The notes beneath the pieces are model-generated. The model saw only the letters and a program-made list of their open reading frames with translations. It was not told the origin of the DNA and searched no databases. Positions 1-8,809 of a stretch of 64,000 bases of DNA are shown here, one piece after another. The position numbers and the translations under genes are program-made. The first letter of the stretch is position 1. Every line of letters starts with the position of its first letter. Source of the stretch: JBHIYN01 sp041984235 (lineage in GTDB: Bacteria; Pseudomonadota; Gammaproteobacteria; Ga0077536); NCBI GenBank assembly GCA_041984235.1, contig JBHIYN010000006.1, forward strand, positions 248,001-312,000, given 5' to 3'.

Positions 1-1073
1 TCAGCTATGTCAACCAGGGTGCGTGCAACTACCTCGGCTACAGCGAGACGGAACTGCTGTCGATGAAACCGCACGAGGTGAGTGCGAGTTACGACGAAGC
101 CAGGATTCGCCAGATGGTCGCAGATCTGCGACGCGACGAGTCCGTGCGGCATGTCGCGGAGGTCATGCACCAGCGCAAGGACGGCACCCTGGTGCCGGTG
201 GAAATCGCCGTGCAGTACCTGCACCCAATCGGTGAGGCGCCGCGGGTAGTCACCATTTCACGCGACATCACCGAGCGGCTCAGTGCACGGCGCGCCCAGG
301 AGCGCCATCAGCAGGAACTCGAAGGAATGGTGGAAGCGCGTACACGCGAGCTGGCCGAGGCCCAGGCCGAGCTGATCAAGCAGGAACGCCTGTCGACACT
401 GGGCCAGCTCTCCGCCTCGGTCAGCCACGAGCTGCGCAACCCGCTGGCGACCATCGGCTCGTCGCTCTACGTGCTGAAATCGCTGATGCCGGACGACGGC
501 TCGCGCCAGGTCGGCATCATCGAACGCATCGAACGCAACGTGGCGCGCTGTGACAACATCATTGGCGAGATGCTCGACTTCACCCGCCACCGCAACGTCT
601 CGCTGGAAACCCTGGATGCCAACCTCACCATCCGCAACCAGCTCGCCGACTACCAGATGCCGGCGGGGATCGGGTTCGAGTTTTCACCGGGCGAGTTCGC
701 CGCCGCGGCGGATCTCGACCCGGACGCGCTGCGGCGGGCGCTGGTCAACCTGCTCGACAATGCCGCGCACGCGGTCAGCGAGCGCCAGGAGGACGCGCCG
801 GCGGACTATGCTCCGCGGATTCGCCTGCTGACCCGCATGCGCGACCAGGATTACCTGGAGATCGTGGTCGAGGACAACGGTTGTGGCATGAACAGCGAGG
901 TTCGCGAACGCATCTTCGAGCCCCTGTTCAGCACCAAGAGTTTCGGTGTCGGACTCGGCATGATCATCGTGCGCAATATCATCGAAATGCACCACGGCAC
1001 GATCGCGCTGCAATCGGAGCCGGGAGCAGGTACGACCTTCACGCTGGCGCTGCCGCTGGCGGGCCACGCCTGA
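1..1073 (+). CDS. PAS-domain sensor histidine kinase (5' end outside window)
   Basis: This is a sensor histidine kinase that autophosphorylates on His and passes phosphate to an unseen response regulator. The reading frame is open from base 3, so the start lies before the window. The visible part opens inside a PAS domain (YVNQGACNYLGYSE), followed by a PAC-like segment and a short coiled coil. The HisKA H-box SHELRNPL has its His codon at 426-428. The HATPase domain shows an N-box (LVNLLDNAAHAV), a G1 box (EDNGCGM) and a G2-like box (FGVGLGMIIV). No membrane segment is visible in the fragment. It is convergent with a paralogous kinase 30 bases downstream whose catalytic half is very similar, so the two probably arose by duplication. 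No response regulator is adjacent. The family assignment is secure; the signal sensed is unknown. Confidence 0.93.
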   Translation, partial: SYVNQGACNYLGYSETELLSMKPHEVSASYDEARIRQMVADLRRDESVRHVAEVMHQRKDGTLVPVEIAVQYLHPIGEAPRVVTISRDITERLSARRAQERHQQELEGMVEARTRELAEAQAELIKQERLSTLGQLSASVSHELRNPLATIGSSLYVLKSLMPDDGSRQVGIIERIERNVARCDNIIGEMLDFTRHRNVSLETLDANLTIRNQLADYQMPAGIGFEFSPGEFAAAADLDPDALRRALVNLLDNAAHAVSERQEDAPADYAPRIRLLTRMRDQDYLEIVVEDNGCGMNSEVRERIFEPLFSTKSFGVGLGMIIVRNIIEMHHGTIALQSEPGAGTTFTLALPLAGHA

Positions 1074-1103
1074 GCGACCGGCCGGCGCCGCCGGCGCCCC
1101 GAT

Positions 1104-3785
1104 TCACTGCGGAATGGGCAGTGTCAGCAGCACGCGGGTGCCTTCTCCCTCACGCGACTCGATGGTGATCCTGCCGTGGTGCTGTTTCATGATCTGGCGC
1201 ACGATAACCAGCCCCATGCCCACGCCGAAGCCCTTGGTACTGTAGAGCGGCTCGAAGATCTTGCTCATCTCCGCTTCCGGGATCCCGGGCCCGGTGTCGC
1301 GCACGATGATGCATGCAGTGCCCTCGTCGACCGCGGTCGCCACGGAGAGCACCGCCTCGCGCTCGCGGGGCTCATCGGCAGCGGTCATCGCCTCCAGCGC
1401 GTTGTTGACCACGTTGAGCAGGCACTGGCGCAGGCGCTCCGGTTCCAGGTGCACGCGCAGCCCGGCGCGCAACGAGGTCTCGAGCCGGATCCCCGGCGGC
1501 AGCACCACCTCGTCGAGGAACTCGCGCACGAACGCGTCGACATCGACATCCTCGAGCTTCAGGGGCTGGGTACGCGTGAAATCGAGCAGCTCCTGGATGA
1601 TCCGGTCGCAGCGCATGACGTTGCGCTCGACCCGGTCCAGCGCGGCCTCGACGCCGAACCCGCGATCACGGATCTTTGCGTCGATCAGGTAGACCGAGCT
1701 GCGAATGGTGCCGAGCGGATTGCGCAGCTCGTGGCTGACCGTCGCCGTGACCTGGCCCAGCACGCTGAGCTTCTCCTGGCGCAGGATCTGCTCGTGCGCC
1801 TGCTCGAGCTCGCGGGTGCGCTGGGCGACCCGCGCCTCCAGGGCTTCGTTCAGCTCACGGATCTCCTGCTCCGCCCGCTTCTGCTCGGTGATGTCGAGAA
1901 TTGCACCCACCGTACGGTCGGCACGGCGCTCGCGGCCGCTGCCGCGGAACACGGTGCGCGAGCGGATGGTCAGCCAGCGCACCCGGCCGTCGGGGCGCTG
2001 CCAGCGGAAGTCGCAGTCGAAACCACCGGGGCCCTCCGGATCCAGGGCGGCGGCGCGCAGCGCCAACACGCGTTCGCGGTCGGCCGGGACGATGCCCTCG
2101 AAGAAGCGCCCGATGGGCGCGGGGTCGTCCTCGTCGACGCCGAGGATGCGGCGCAGCTCCGGAGCCCAGTATCCGCTCTCCTCGCTCAGCGTGCGATCGA
2201 ACACCCCGACCGCGGCAACCCGCATCGCTTCCTTGAGCCGCTCCTCGCTGACCCGCAGCGCCTGCTCGGCGGCGAGGCGCGCGGTGATGTCCTTGGCGAA
2301 CACGAACACCTGCGGCTGCTCGTCGAACACGAAGTAGTTCGCGGTCACCTCGACCGGGAACGAAGAACCGTCCTTGCGCCAGTGGCGGGTCTCGAAGGTC
2401 ACGACCTTCTGCTCCTGCATGTCACTCCAGTGACGCGGCCAGTCCTCTCCCGACGAGTTGTAGTCCAGGAACTCCCAAGGATAGCGCCCGAGCAACTCCT
2501 CGCGCTCGTAGCCCAGCGTCTCGCAGGCGTAACGGTTGACGTAGGTGAACGCACCGGTCTCGTCCTGCCAGAAGACCGAGGTCTCGCTGCTGTCGATGGC
2601 GGCCTGCATGAACTCCAGGTGACGTTCGGCGCGCTTGCGCTCGGTAATGTCGAGGTCGGCACCGACCGTGCGCACCGCGCGCCGCGCCTTGCCCTGCCCT
2701 TCGAAGAAGGTCTGGCCCTGCTCGCTCAGCCAGCGCACCTCGCCGTCGCGGCGCACGATACGGTGCTCCAGGCTGAAGATACCGCTGCCCCGCGGGTCGT
2801 GCGATTCGCGCATGGCCGCGGCCACGCGCTCGGCGTCTTCGGGATGCAGGCGGCCGAGAAAGTCCTGCGTGGTGACCGGCTCTTCTTCACCCCAACCGAA
2901 GATCCGGCGCTGCTCCGGGGACCAGTACAGGGCGTCGGTGACGTGGTTGTGATCGTAGATGCCGATGGTCGTCAGGCGTGCTGCCTGGCGCAGGCGTTCC
3001 TCGTTCGCACTGATGCGCAGGTCCATCTCGCGGCGCTCACTGAGGTCGCGCGCGATGGCGACGAAGCGCGGCGCGTATCCCGGCCGGGCGACGTACTGCA
3101 GAAAAACCTCCACCGGCACGTCGTGGCCATCGCGATGCCGGTGCACGGTCTGGAAACGCACGCTGTCCCGGCGGCCGCAGGTGAGCGGTGCAATCAGTGC
3201 GCGAAAGGTCTCCTCGGAGTATTCGGGCTTGATGTCGTAGGGTGTCATGCGCAGCATTTCTTCACGCGAGTAGCCGATCTGGTCGGTGACGCCGGAATTG
3301 ACGTAGAAGAAGCGCAGGGTATCGGGCTCGAACATGAACACGCAGTCATAGGTATGGTCGAGCGTGGCCCGAAAACTCTCGTCGCCCTCGTAGAGCAGCG
3401 CGGCGCCGCCGACCGGACGCGCTGCCTCGTAGTAGCGCCGTGCCTCGCCGTTCCCGAACGCGACCGCGACGATTTCGGCGGTAAAGGGCTCGTCGCTGCA
3501 GGGACGGAACGTGTCACTGTGCACGGTACGGCGGCGGCGCTGCAGGGTGTCGCGGTAAGCCGCCCAGCCCTGACCTGCAAGCGCCGGCCTGATCGCCCCG
3601 ATCTGCATCCGCGCCAGCTTGTCCTGTGGGTAGCCGAGAATGCGGCCGGCCTCGGCGTTGGCCTGCCGGATGCGCCCGCTCGCGTCGAGACACAGGCAAA
3701 TGGCATCCGAATGCCTGAACAGGAATTCGGCCGCGTCCTCGCTGGCGTCGTCGTTCGTTGCAGGCAGTGGCTTGCGGGTCGTCAT
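1104..3785 (-). CDS. Multi-PAS sensor histidine kinase
   Basis: An 893-residue soluble sensor histidine kinase. About five successive PAS/PAC units can be read (beginning near FLFRHSDAICLCLD, FRATLDHTYDCVFMF, ARLTTIGIYDHNH, FMQAAIDSSETSVFW and MRVAAVGVFDRT). A coiled coil follows, then HisKA with H-box SHELRNPL and HATPase with LLNVVNNALEAM, DTGPGIP and FGVGMGLVIV. The frame stays open upstream to 4151, but that extension overlaps the neighbouring barrel gene and is arginine-rich shadow sequence, so I start at the ATG at 3785 (MTTRKPLPATNDD). No transmembrane helix is visible, which suggests a cytoplasmic redox, light or ligand sensor. The partner regulator is not in the window. The tail-to-tail kinase at the left edge is a close paralog. 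Confidence 0.92.
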   Translation of the reverse strand: MTTRKPLPATNDDASEDAAEFLFRHSDAICLCLDASGRIRQANAEAGRILGYPQDKLARMQIGAIRPALAGQGWAAYRDTLQRRRRTVHSDTFRPCSDEPFTAEIVAVAFGNGEARRYYEAARPVGGAALLYEGDESFRATLDHTYDCVFMFEPDTLRFFYVNSGVTDQIGYSREEMLRMTPYDIKPEYSEETFRALIAPLTCGRRDSVRFQTVHRHRDGHDVPVEVFLQYVARPGYAPRFVAIARDLSERREMDLRISANEERLRQAARLTTIGIYDHNHVTDALYWSPEQRRIFGWGEEEPVTTQDFLGRLHPEDAERVAAAMRESHDPRGSGIFSLEHRIVRRDGEVRWLSEQGQTFFEGQGKARRAVRTVGADLDITERKRAERHLEFMQAAIDSSETSVFWQDETGAFTYVNRYACETLGYEREELLGRYPWEFLDYNSSGEDWPRHWSDMQEQKVVTFETRHWRKDGSSFPVEVTANYFVFDEQPQVFVFAKDITARLAAEQALRVSEERLKEAMRVAAVGVFDRTLSEESGYWAPELRRILGVDEDDPAPIGRFFEGIVPADRERVLALRAAALDPEGPGGFDCDFRWQRPDGRVRWLTIRSRTVFRGSGRERRADRTVGAILDITEQKRAEQEIRELNEALEARVAQRTRELEQAHEQILRQEKLSVLGQVTATVSHELRNPLGTIRSSVYLIDAKIRDRGFGVEAALDRVERNVMRCDRIIQELLDFTRTQPLKLEDVDVDAFVREFLDEVVLPPGIRLETSLRAGLRVHLEPERLRQCLLNVVNNALEAMTAADEPREREAVLSVATAVDEGTACIIVRDTGPGIPEAEMSKIFEPLYSTKGFGVGMGLVIVRQIMKQHHGRITIESREGEGTRVLLTLPIPQ

Positions 3786-3913
3786 GGTGGCCGTTTCGTC
3801 CGTCACCGGGCGAAGGTCAGATGCGGAATCGATGATGCCCGGCGCTGCGGGAAACGTAGCCCAGTGCACCGGGCGCGGGCAAGCGGTGTCCGGGCGGTCA
3901 GCGGCACGGCCGC

Positions 3914-5251
3914 CTAGAAGTGAAACGACATCCAGGTCTGCACGACGGTGAAATCGTCGTCGTGGGCGAACACCTCGCGCGCCGCAGCGTGCGGCGTGGA
4001 CCACGCTATGCCGGCGTACACGTAGGCGCGTGCGCCGAAGTACTCGACCCCGGCATTGATCTCCGCGGCCCAGTCGCGGCTGGCGACGGGCTGCCCGTAG
4101 TACTGGCGCCGGGCCAGGTCGTGCTCGAAGACGTAGACCGTGAGCGCCCACTCCAGCGTGGGGAAGGTGCGCAGCTTGACGAATTGCGTGACCTGGTTGC
4201 TGTTGAACAAATGGTACTCACCGGCAATCTCGCCCTGGTAGAAGGTGTCCCATTCGCGCGCGTAGAAGCCGTAGAACAGCGAGCGGTAGTTCTCGTTCTC
4301 CGCGGTCGCCGGGTCGTCGCCCGAGAAGTACGCGTGCCGGTAGGTGAGGACGGTGGTCCACGGCAGGCGGGGAACGGTGAACGCGGCTTCCAGGTACCAG
4401 CCCAGGGCATCGACGTCGGCGCCGGCGCCATCGTCGTCCTCGCCCCGCTGCAAGACCACTTCGCCGTATAACCTGAGCGCGGGTACGCGCGGGAACGGGA
4501 CGTCCAGCGCCCGCAGGTTCCAGGCCTCGACGCCGTCGTAAGCGAGCGCGTTGCCGGTATAGACGTGCACGAACATGGCGCCGTAGCGGCCCTGTTCGGT
4601 GTTCTCATTCTCGACGTTGACGCCGTACAGGCGCGCCTCACCGAAGCCACCGCCCGAGGTCAGCCAGAAGACGTCGCCGCGCACGTCGTCGCCGTCCACC
4701 TTTGCAATGGCGGCGTTGCGCCAGGCGTCGAAGGGCACAACCCAGAACTGGCCCTGGCCATCACCGATGTCGAAATTACCGTCGCCGATGACCAGGCCGT
4801 CGCCGACCACGAAGACCTGCGGCCCCAGTGACAGCTCGATGCCGTCGCCGCGCCAGCCAACGTGCCCCTCGTCGAGGTCGATGCGCGAGTCGCCACTGCG
4901 GGCGAACTGGCCCGAGATCTCGCCGTCGAGCACGTTGGTGGCCCCGACCAGCGACACGCCGGCATACAAGTCACCGCCGAACGCGGCCCGCTCTACGGCG
5001 AGGCGTGGCTCCAGCGACAGCGACAGGCTGTGGCGCTCGCGCTCACTGGCGTCGTCCAGTGCGCCCAGGCCGAAATTGATGCCCTCGCCGTGCTGCAGCC
5101 CGAGCCGCACCTCCAGCGAGGGCGTGATCCGCCACGCGCCGGCGCCGCGGGTTTCGAAGGCGGCCGCGCCGTCACCGAGGCCGCCGAGCAGGGCGGCCGT
5201 GGCCCAGGCACAGCGGCAGCGCAGGGCTGCGGCAATCGGCGATGGGGACAT
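3914..5251 (-). CDS. Outer-membrane beta-barrel protein (alginate-export/porin-like)
   Basis: A 445-residue predicted outer-membrane barrel. An N-terminal signal peptide is visible (alanine- and leucine-rich, ending near GDGAAAFETR). The rest is alternating aromatic/hydrophobic strands with acidic loops, and the protein ends in FHF, the C-terminal aromatic expected for BamA-mediated insertion. Strand patterns such as WAAEINAGVEYFGARAYVYAG resemble the alginate-export family of porins. The substrate cannot be told from sequence. It is on the same strand as the downstream kinase, about 130 bases away, with no obvious shared regulation. Family level only. Confidence 0.75.
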   Translation of the reverse strand: MSPSPIAAALRCRCAWATAALLGGLGDGAAAFETRGAGAWRITPSLEVRLGLQHGEGINFGLGALDDASERERHSLSLSLEPRLAVERAAFGGDLYAGVSLVGATNVLDGEISGQFARSGDSRIDLDEGHVGWRGDGIELSLGPQVFVVGDGLVIGDGNFDIGDGQGQFWVVPFDAWRNAAIAKVDGDDVRGDVFWLTSGGGFGEARLYGVNVENENTEQGRYGAMFVHVYTGNALAYDGVEAWNLRALDVPFPRVPALRLYGEVVLQRGEDDDGAGADVDALGWYLEAAFTVPRLPWTTVLTYRHAYFSGDDPATAENENYRSLFYGFYAREWDTFYQGEIAGEYHLFNSNQVTQFVKLRTFPTLEWALTVYVFEHDLARRQYYGQPVASRDWAAEINAGVEYFGARAYVYAGIAWSTPHAAAREVFAHDDDFTVVQTWMSFHF

Positions 5252-5377
5252 GCGTCAGGCACCTGGTTTCGGGCGCAGGTCGGCAGTTCATGCCCGGCGC
5301 CCGTGGCCGGCCGTCGCGGCGACGGTCGCGATGTGCGGGTGCCCGTCCCCCGGCTACCGTCGTGCCCGGCCGCTGCG

Positions 5378-5662
5378 TCAGGGATTGATCTTGCGCGTTC
5401 CCAGGCCGTAGCCGCGCACGCTGGTCGCTTCACGCGAAGCCTTGCCGCCGAACTGCGGCTCGCCGCGCGGCTTGTGGCGGCCCTTGAGGCTGTCGACGAA
5501 GGCGTCGTGATCGGCGCCGCGAAAATCGGAACTGCCCAGCGGCAGACTCGGCAGGTTGGGCTCGGCCGCCATGCGCGGATCGGGCATGGGGTCGTAGGCC
5601 TGGGCCGCCGCGCCGGCCACGAGTGCGCCGGCCAGGGTGGTGCGTAGCAGGATGGCTTTCAT
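5378..5662 (-). CDS. Small secreted protein of unknown function
   Basis: A 94-residue protein with a clear Sec signal peptide (MKAILLRTTLAGALVAGAAAQA, cleavage probably after AQA). The mature part is short, hydrophilic and rich in Pro, Gly and Arg, with no cysteines or recognisable domain. The start is supported by a GGGGAG Shine-Dalgarno-like stretch upstream of the ATG at 5662. It lies about 105 bases downstream of the P460 gene on the same strand and may belong to that unit. I do not recognise a family. Confidence 0.6.
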   Translation of the reverse strand: MKAILLRTTLAGALVAGAAAQAYDPMPDPRMAAEPNLPSLPLGSSDFRGADHDAFVDSLKGRHKPRGEPQFGGKASREATSVRGYGLGTRKINP

Positions 5663-5767
5663 CGAGGTGAAACTCCCCTTCGTGCATGGTTGACCGACGG
5701 GACCCGCGCACAGCAGGCCACGACAGCCAGGTCATGACGCTGATCGTCCGCATCTCGGGCGCCGCTG

Positions 5768-6370
5768 TCAATCGCCGCGCCCGCCCGGCTCGCCGCGGCC
5801 CGCATCGAGTGCGTGCAGTGCCGGGTAGCCCTCGACGAAGACCCAGCCGGTGGCGCGTGCCGGCAGGTGGCAGCCGCGGCAGGCGGTGGCGAAGCCGGAC
5901 GACACGTCACGCTCGGGTGCGGCGGCCTCGAACAGCGCCCAGCCCCACCCTTCGCCCCAGTCGGGGTCGTCCGGGAAGCGGCCACGGGTGTCGCGAACCA
6001 TGACGAACCACACGCGGGTTTGTCCCGCCCACAACGCCTCGCCGGTGGTCATGGGCCCGTGACCCAGGGCGCGGATCTCCTTGACCAGCACGGTCCCGTC
6101 CGGGAACTCGCCGCTGCGCCGCCAGGCCGCGGCCGCCGGCGGCTGCGTGTAGACGTCGTGAAAGCCGTGTCCGGGCGCATCGGCGGCAGGGACCACCCAT
6201 GATCCGAGATGCGTCCAGCGCTCACGGTAGCCGCGGGGCAGGCGGATCGCGCCTGCGCTGTCGACGATGCGCCCGAACGTCGCGGCGGAGAGATCCTCCG
6301 CCGCGACGCCGACCGGGCCCAGGAACGACGCTGCGCACAGCAACGCCATCAGCTTGCGTCCGGCAATCAT
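5768..6370 (-). CDS. Cytochrome P460 family protein
   Basis: A 200-residue periplasmic haem protein. A signal peptide ends near GVAAED. The body reads as the P460 fold (LPRGYRERWTHLGSWV, GTVLVKEIRALGHG), with one C-type haem motif CRGCH near residue 165. P460 proteins oxidise hydroxylamine or bind nitric oxide; whether the lysine crosslink of true P460 exists cannot be judged here, and many family members of this length are uncharacterised. It starts 14 bases after the AhpD-like gene with a GGAGC ribosome-binding site, so the two are probably co-transcribed. Confidence 0.85.
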   Translation of the reverse strand: MIAGRKLMALLCAASFLGPVGVAAEDLSAATFGRIVDSAGAIRLPRGYRERWTHLGSWVVPAADAPGHGFHDVYTQPPAAAAWRRSGEFPDGTVLVKEIRALGHGPMTTGEALWAGQTRVWFVMVRDTRGRFPDDPDWGEGWGWALFEAAAPERDVSSGFATACRGCHLPARATGWVFVEGYPALHALDAGRGEPGGRGD

Positions 6371-6384
6371 GGCCGCAGCTCCGT

Positions 6385-6930
6385 TCAGGCCGCGTGCCCG
6401 ATGTCGACCCGCGGGAAGTCGACGTCGGTACGCGCCACGTTGTTGAGGTAGTTGGTGAACACGTTGAGCGCAACGTGGGCTATGGCCTCGACGATCTCCG
6501 CTTCGCCGAAGCCGGCGCGGCGCATCGCGGCGACGTCCGCTTCGAGCAGCGCGCCCTGCCGCTCGGCCACCAGGCCGACGAAGGTGAGCAGCGCGGCGTC
6601 GCGCGGACGCTCGGCGCGCCCGGCGCGCGCGTCCGCGATCTCGGCCGCATCCAGGCCGCTGCGCGCTGCCATCGCGGAGTGCGCACTGAGGCAGTAGGCG
6701 CAGGCGTTGTACTGCGCGACCCTGAGCGCAATCAGCTCACGCTCGCGCGCACCCAGCGCGCCGCCGGCCAGGGCCTCGCTGGCGCCGAGATAGGCGCCGA
6801 GTGCGGCCGGTGAATGGGCCACGGTCGCGATCAGGTTGGGCAGCATGCCGAACCTGCGCTCGACGGCGGCGAGCTGGGCGGCGATGGACGGGTCGGCGCG
6901 TTGCGGGTCAACGGGGTTGATATGGGGCAT
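6385..6930 (-). CDS. Carboxymuconolactone decarboxylase / AhpD-like peroxidase
   Basis: A 181-residue all-helical AhpD/CMD-family protein. The redox motif is CAYCLSAH (CxxC followed by His), typical of alkylhydroperoxidase-like members, with the family sequence ERELIALRVAQYN just before it. It probably reduces peroxides or reactive small molecules. It heads a leftward unit with the P460 gene and is divergent from an AraC regulator, which probably controls it. The exact substrate is unknown. Confidence 0.9.
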   Translation of the reverse strand: MPHINPVDPQRADPSIAAQLAAVERRFGMLPNLIATVAHSPAALGAYLGASEALAGGALGARERELIALRVAQYNACAYCLSAHSAMAARSGLDAAEIADARAGRAERPRDAALLTFVGLVAERQGALLEADVAAMRRAGFGEAEIVEAIAHVALNVFTNYLNNVARTDVDFPRVDIGHAA

Positions 6931-7005
6931 GTCGATATCCTCGTGTACAGGGGTTGTCGGGCGGTCCGGCGGCGCGCGGGGCGTGCGCAGACCGTGGGAG
7001 GGATA

Positions 7006-7033
7006 TTGACAGCACGGACAGGACGATTAGACT
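7006..7033 (+). promoter_or_regulatory. Predicted sigma-70 promoter for the AraC-type regulator
   Basis: A consensus -35 TTGACA at 7006-7011 is followed by a 16-base spacer and a -10-like TAGACT at 7028-7033, 37 bases before the ATG at 7070. The stretch is noticeably more AT-rich than its surroundings. Prediction only. Confidence 0.5.
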
Positions 7034-7069
7034 CGATTCGTATCATTTTTCGCTCTCATCGTCTCATTC

Positions 7070-7927
7070 ATGGACGACCGCCTGGCCTCCCTGCTGCGCC
7101 GCTTCGCCCTCCGCGCACGCGTGTTCCAGACCGGCATGCTGTGCCGCTCCGAACGCTTCGACGCCACCGACGGGCTCGGCTACATCCACGTGCTGCGCGG
7201 CGGCAGCCTGCGCCTCAGCGCGCATGGCGTAGCGCCGCGCGTCGTGCGTGAGCCGTGCGTGCTGTTCATGCCGTCGGCGGTGCACCACCGTCTGCAGCCG
7301 GACCCGGTCACCGGCGCTGACCTGGTGTGCGCGTCGATCGATTTCGGCGCCGCGGTCGGCAATCCGCTGACCCGCGCCCTGCCGCCGGTGGTGGTGGTGC
7401 CGATCGTGCAGGGCGATGCCCTCGCGGCCGCGCTCGGCTTGCTGTTCGACGAAGCGGCCGAAGCACACTGCGGTCGCCAGGCGGTGCTCGATCGCCTCGC
7501 CGAGGTCGTCATCGTGCTGCTGTTTCGCCACCTCATGGATGCCGGGCTGATCGGCCACGGCGTGCTCGCCGGTCTCGCCGACGACCGGCTCATGAAAGCC
7601 ATCACCGCGATGCACGACGCGCCTGCCGAGCCCTGGACGCTGAACCGCCTGGCCGCCGCCGCCGGCATGTCGCGGGCGCGCTTCGCTGCGCGCTTCCGCG
7701 ACGTCGTCGGCGAGACGCCGGCCGCCTACCTGGCCGGATGGCGGGTGAGCCTGGCGCAGGCGCTGCTCGACGCCGGACGGCCGGTCAACGTGGTGGCCGG
7801 CGAGGTCGGCTACGACAGTGCCTCGGCGCTGGCGCGGGTGTTCCGCAACCGCACCGGCGTCGCGCCGACGACCTGGCAGAAACGCCACCGCGCCGGCGCC
7901 GCGGCGGCGCGCGAGTCGCGGCGATGA
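7070..7927 (+). CDS. AraC-family transcriptional regulator with cupin sensor domain
   Basis: A 285-residue regulator. Residues 1-170 form a cupin-type (AraC_binding_2-like) sensor, and residues from about 185 carry two AraC helix-turn-helix motifs (WTLNRLAAAAGMSRARFAARF and VNVVAGEVGYDSASALARVFRN). It is divergent from the AhpD/P460 genes across 139 bases, the usual arrangement for a local regulator. AraC proteins of this subtype are often found next to AhpD-like oxidoreductases. Its stop overlaps the next start by four bases (ATGA). Confidence 0.92.
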   Translation: MDDRLASLLRRFALRARVFQTGMLCRSERFDATDGLGYIHVLRGGSLRLSAHGVAPRVVREPCVLFMPSAVHHRLQPDPVTGADLVCASIDFGAAVGNPLTRALPPVVVVPIVQGDALAAALGLLFDEAAEAHCGRQAVLDRLAEVVIVLLFRHLMDAGLIGHGVLAGLADDRLMKAITAMHDAPAEPWTLNRLAAAAGMSRARFAARFRDVVGETPAAYLAGWRVSLAQALLDAGRPVNVVAGEVGYDSASALARVFRNRTGVAPTTWQKRHRAGAAAARESRR

Positions 7928-8640
7928 CGCCGCGTACGCCCCTCGACAGCGCGCTGACGCCGGACGGCGAGGCGCTGACCCTGTCGCTGGAAAACGGCGA
8001 GCATGTCGTGCGCGTGCGCGGCGAGCTGCTGATGTCGAGCCGGGTGAGCGGGTCGGAACAGGCCATGGCACGCTTCGCGGTGGACGGCGCGCCGCGCGGC
8101 GACGCCGGCCGCTTTCTCGTCGCCGGGCTCGGCATGGGCTTCACCCTGCGCGCGCTGCTCGACGCGCTGGGTGCGGCGGCCCGCGTCGAGGTGATCGAGC
8201 TGCTGGCCGAAGTCGTCGCCTGGAATCGCGGCCCGCTCGCGCACCACGCGCAGCATGCCCTGGACGACCCCCGGGTCACCGTCAGCGTGGGTGACCTGCG
8301 CGAGCTGGCGGACGGCGCGCGCGGGCGCTATGACGCGATCCTGGTCGATGTCGACAACGGTCCCGAAGCGTTCACCGTCAGCGGCAACGCGTCCCTCTAC
8401 GACGCCGCCGGCGTCGCCGCACTGTACCGCGCGCTGGTCGCGGGCGGCACGCTGGTGCTGTGGTCGGCATTCCGCAGCCCGGCCTTCGAGCGTCGCCTGC
8501 GGGCCGCCGGCTTCAGCGCGCGCAGCGAGACGGTGCGTGCCCGCGGCCCGGTCAGGCGCGGCGCGCGGCACACCCTGTTCGTCGCCGTGCGGCCCGCTCC
8601 GGGCGGGCCGGGCGATCAGCAACGCGGCCGCGGGGAATAA
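7924..8640 (+). CDS. Spermidine synthase-like methyltransferase-fold protein
   Basis: A 238-residue Rossmann-fold protein. The glycine motif LVAGLGMGFTLRAL is followed by an acidic strand end (VEVIEL), then DPRVTVSVGDLREL and an ILVDVDNGPE loop, as in spermidine-synthase-like proteins. It lacks the flanking parts of a full aminopropyltransferase, so polyamine synthesis is not assured. The start at 7924 is chosen because it gives an ATGA overlap with the AraC gene and the motif begins soon after; the longer open frame to 7327 is antiparallel shadow. Confidence 0.8.
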   Translation: MTPRTPLDSALTPDGEALTLSLENGEHVVRVRGELLMSSRVSGSEQAMARFAVDGAPRGDAGRFLVAGLGMGFTLRALLDALGAAARVEVIELLAEVVAWNRGPLAHHAQHALDDPRVTVSVGDLRELADGARGRYDAILVDVDNGPEAFTVSGNASLYDAAGVAALYRALVAGGTLVLWSAFRSPAFERRLRAAGFSARSETVRARGPVRRGARHTLFVAVRPAPGGPGDQQRGRGE

Positions 8641-8809
8641 CCGCCGCAACCCGATCATCGCGTCAGCGCTCGCCGATCAGCCACGCATCCCTGTCACCAG
8701 ATTATCAGCGATTGGCAATGATCTAGCTCGGATCCGTCGCCACAGTTCCTATGATGTGCCACATCCGGTGAAGCCCACCGACCGCACGACAATTCCAGGA
8801 GAGGTCACC

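Noticed and set aside
1176..3917. 913-residue open frame on the plus strand
   Set aside because: Antisense to the multi-PAS kinase, which has clear motifs in its own frame.
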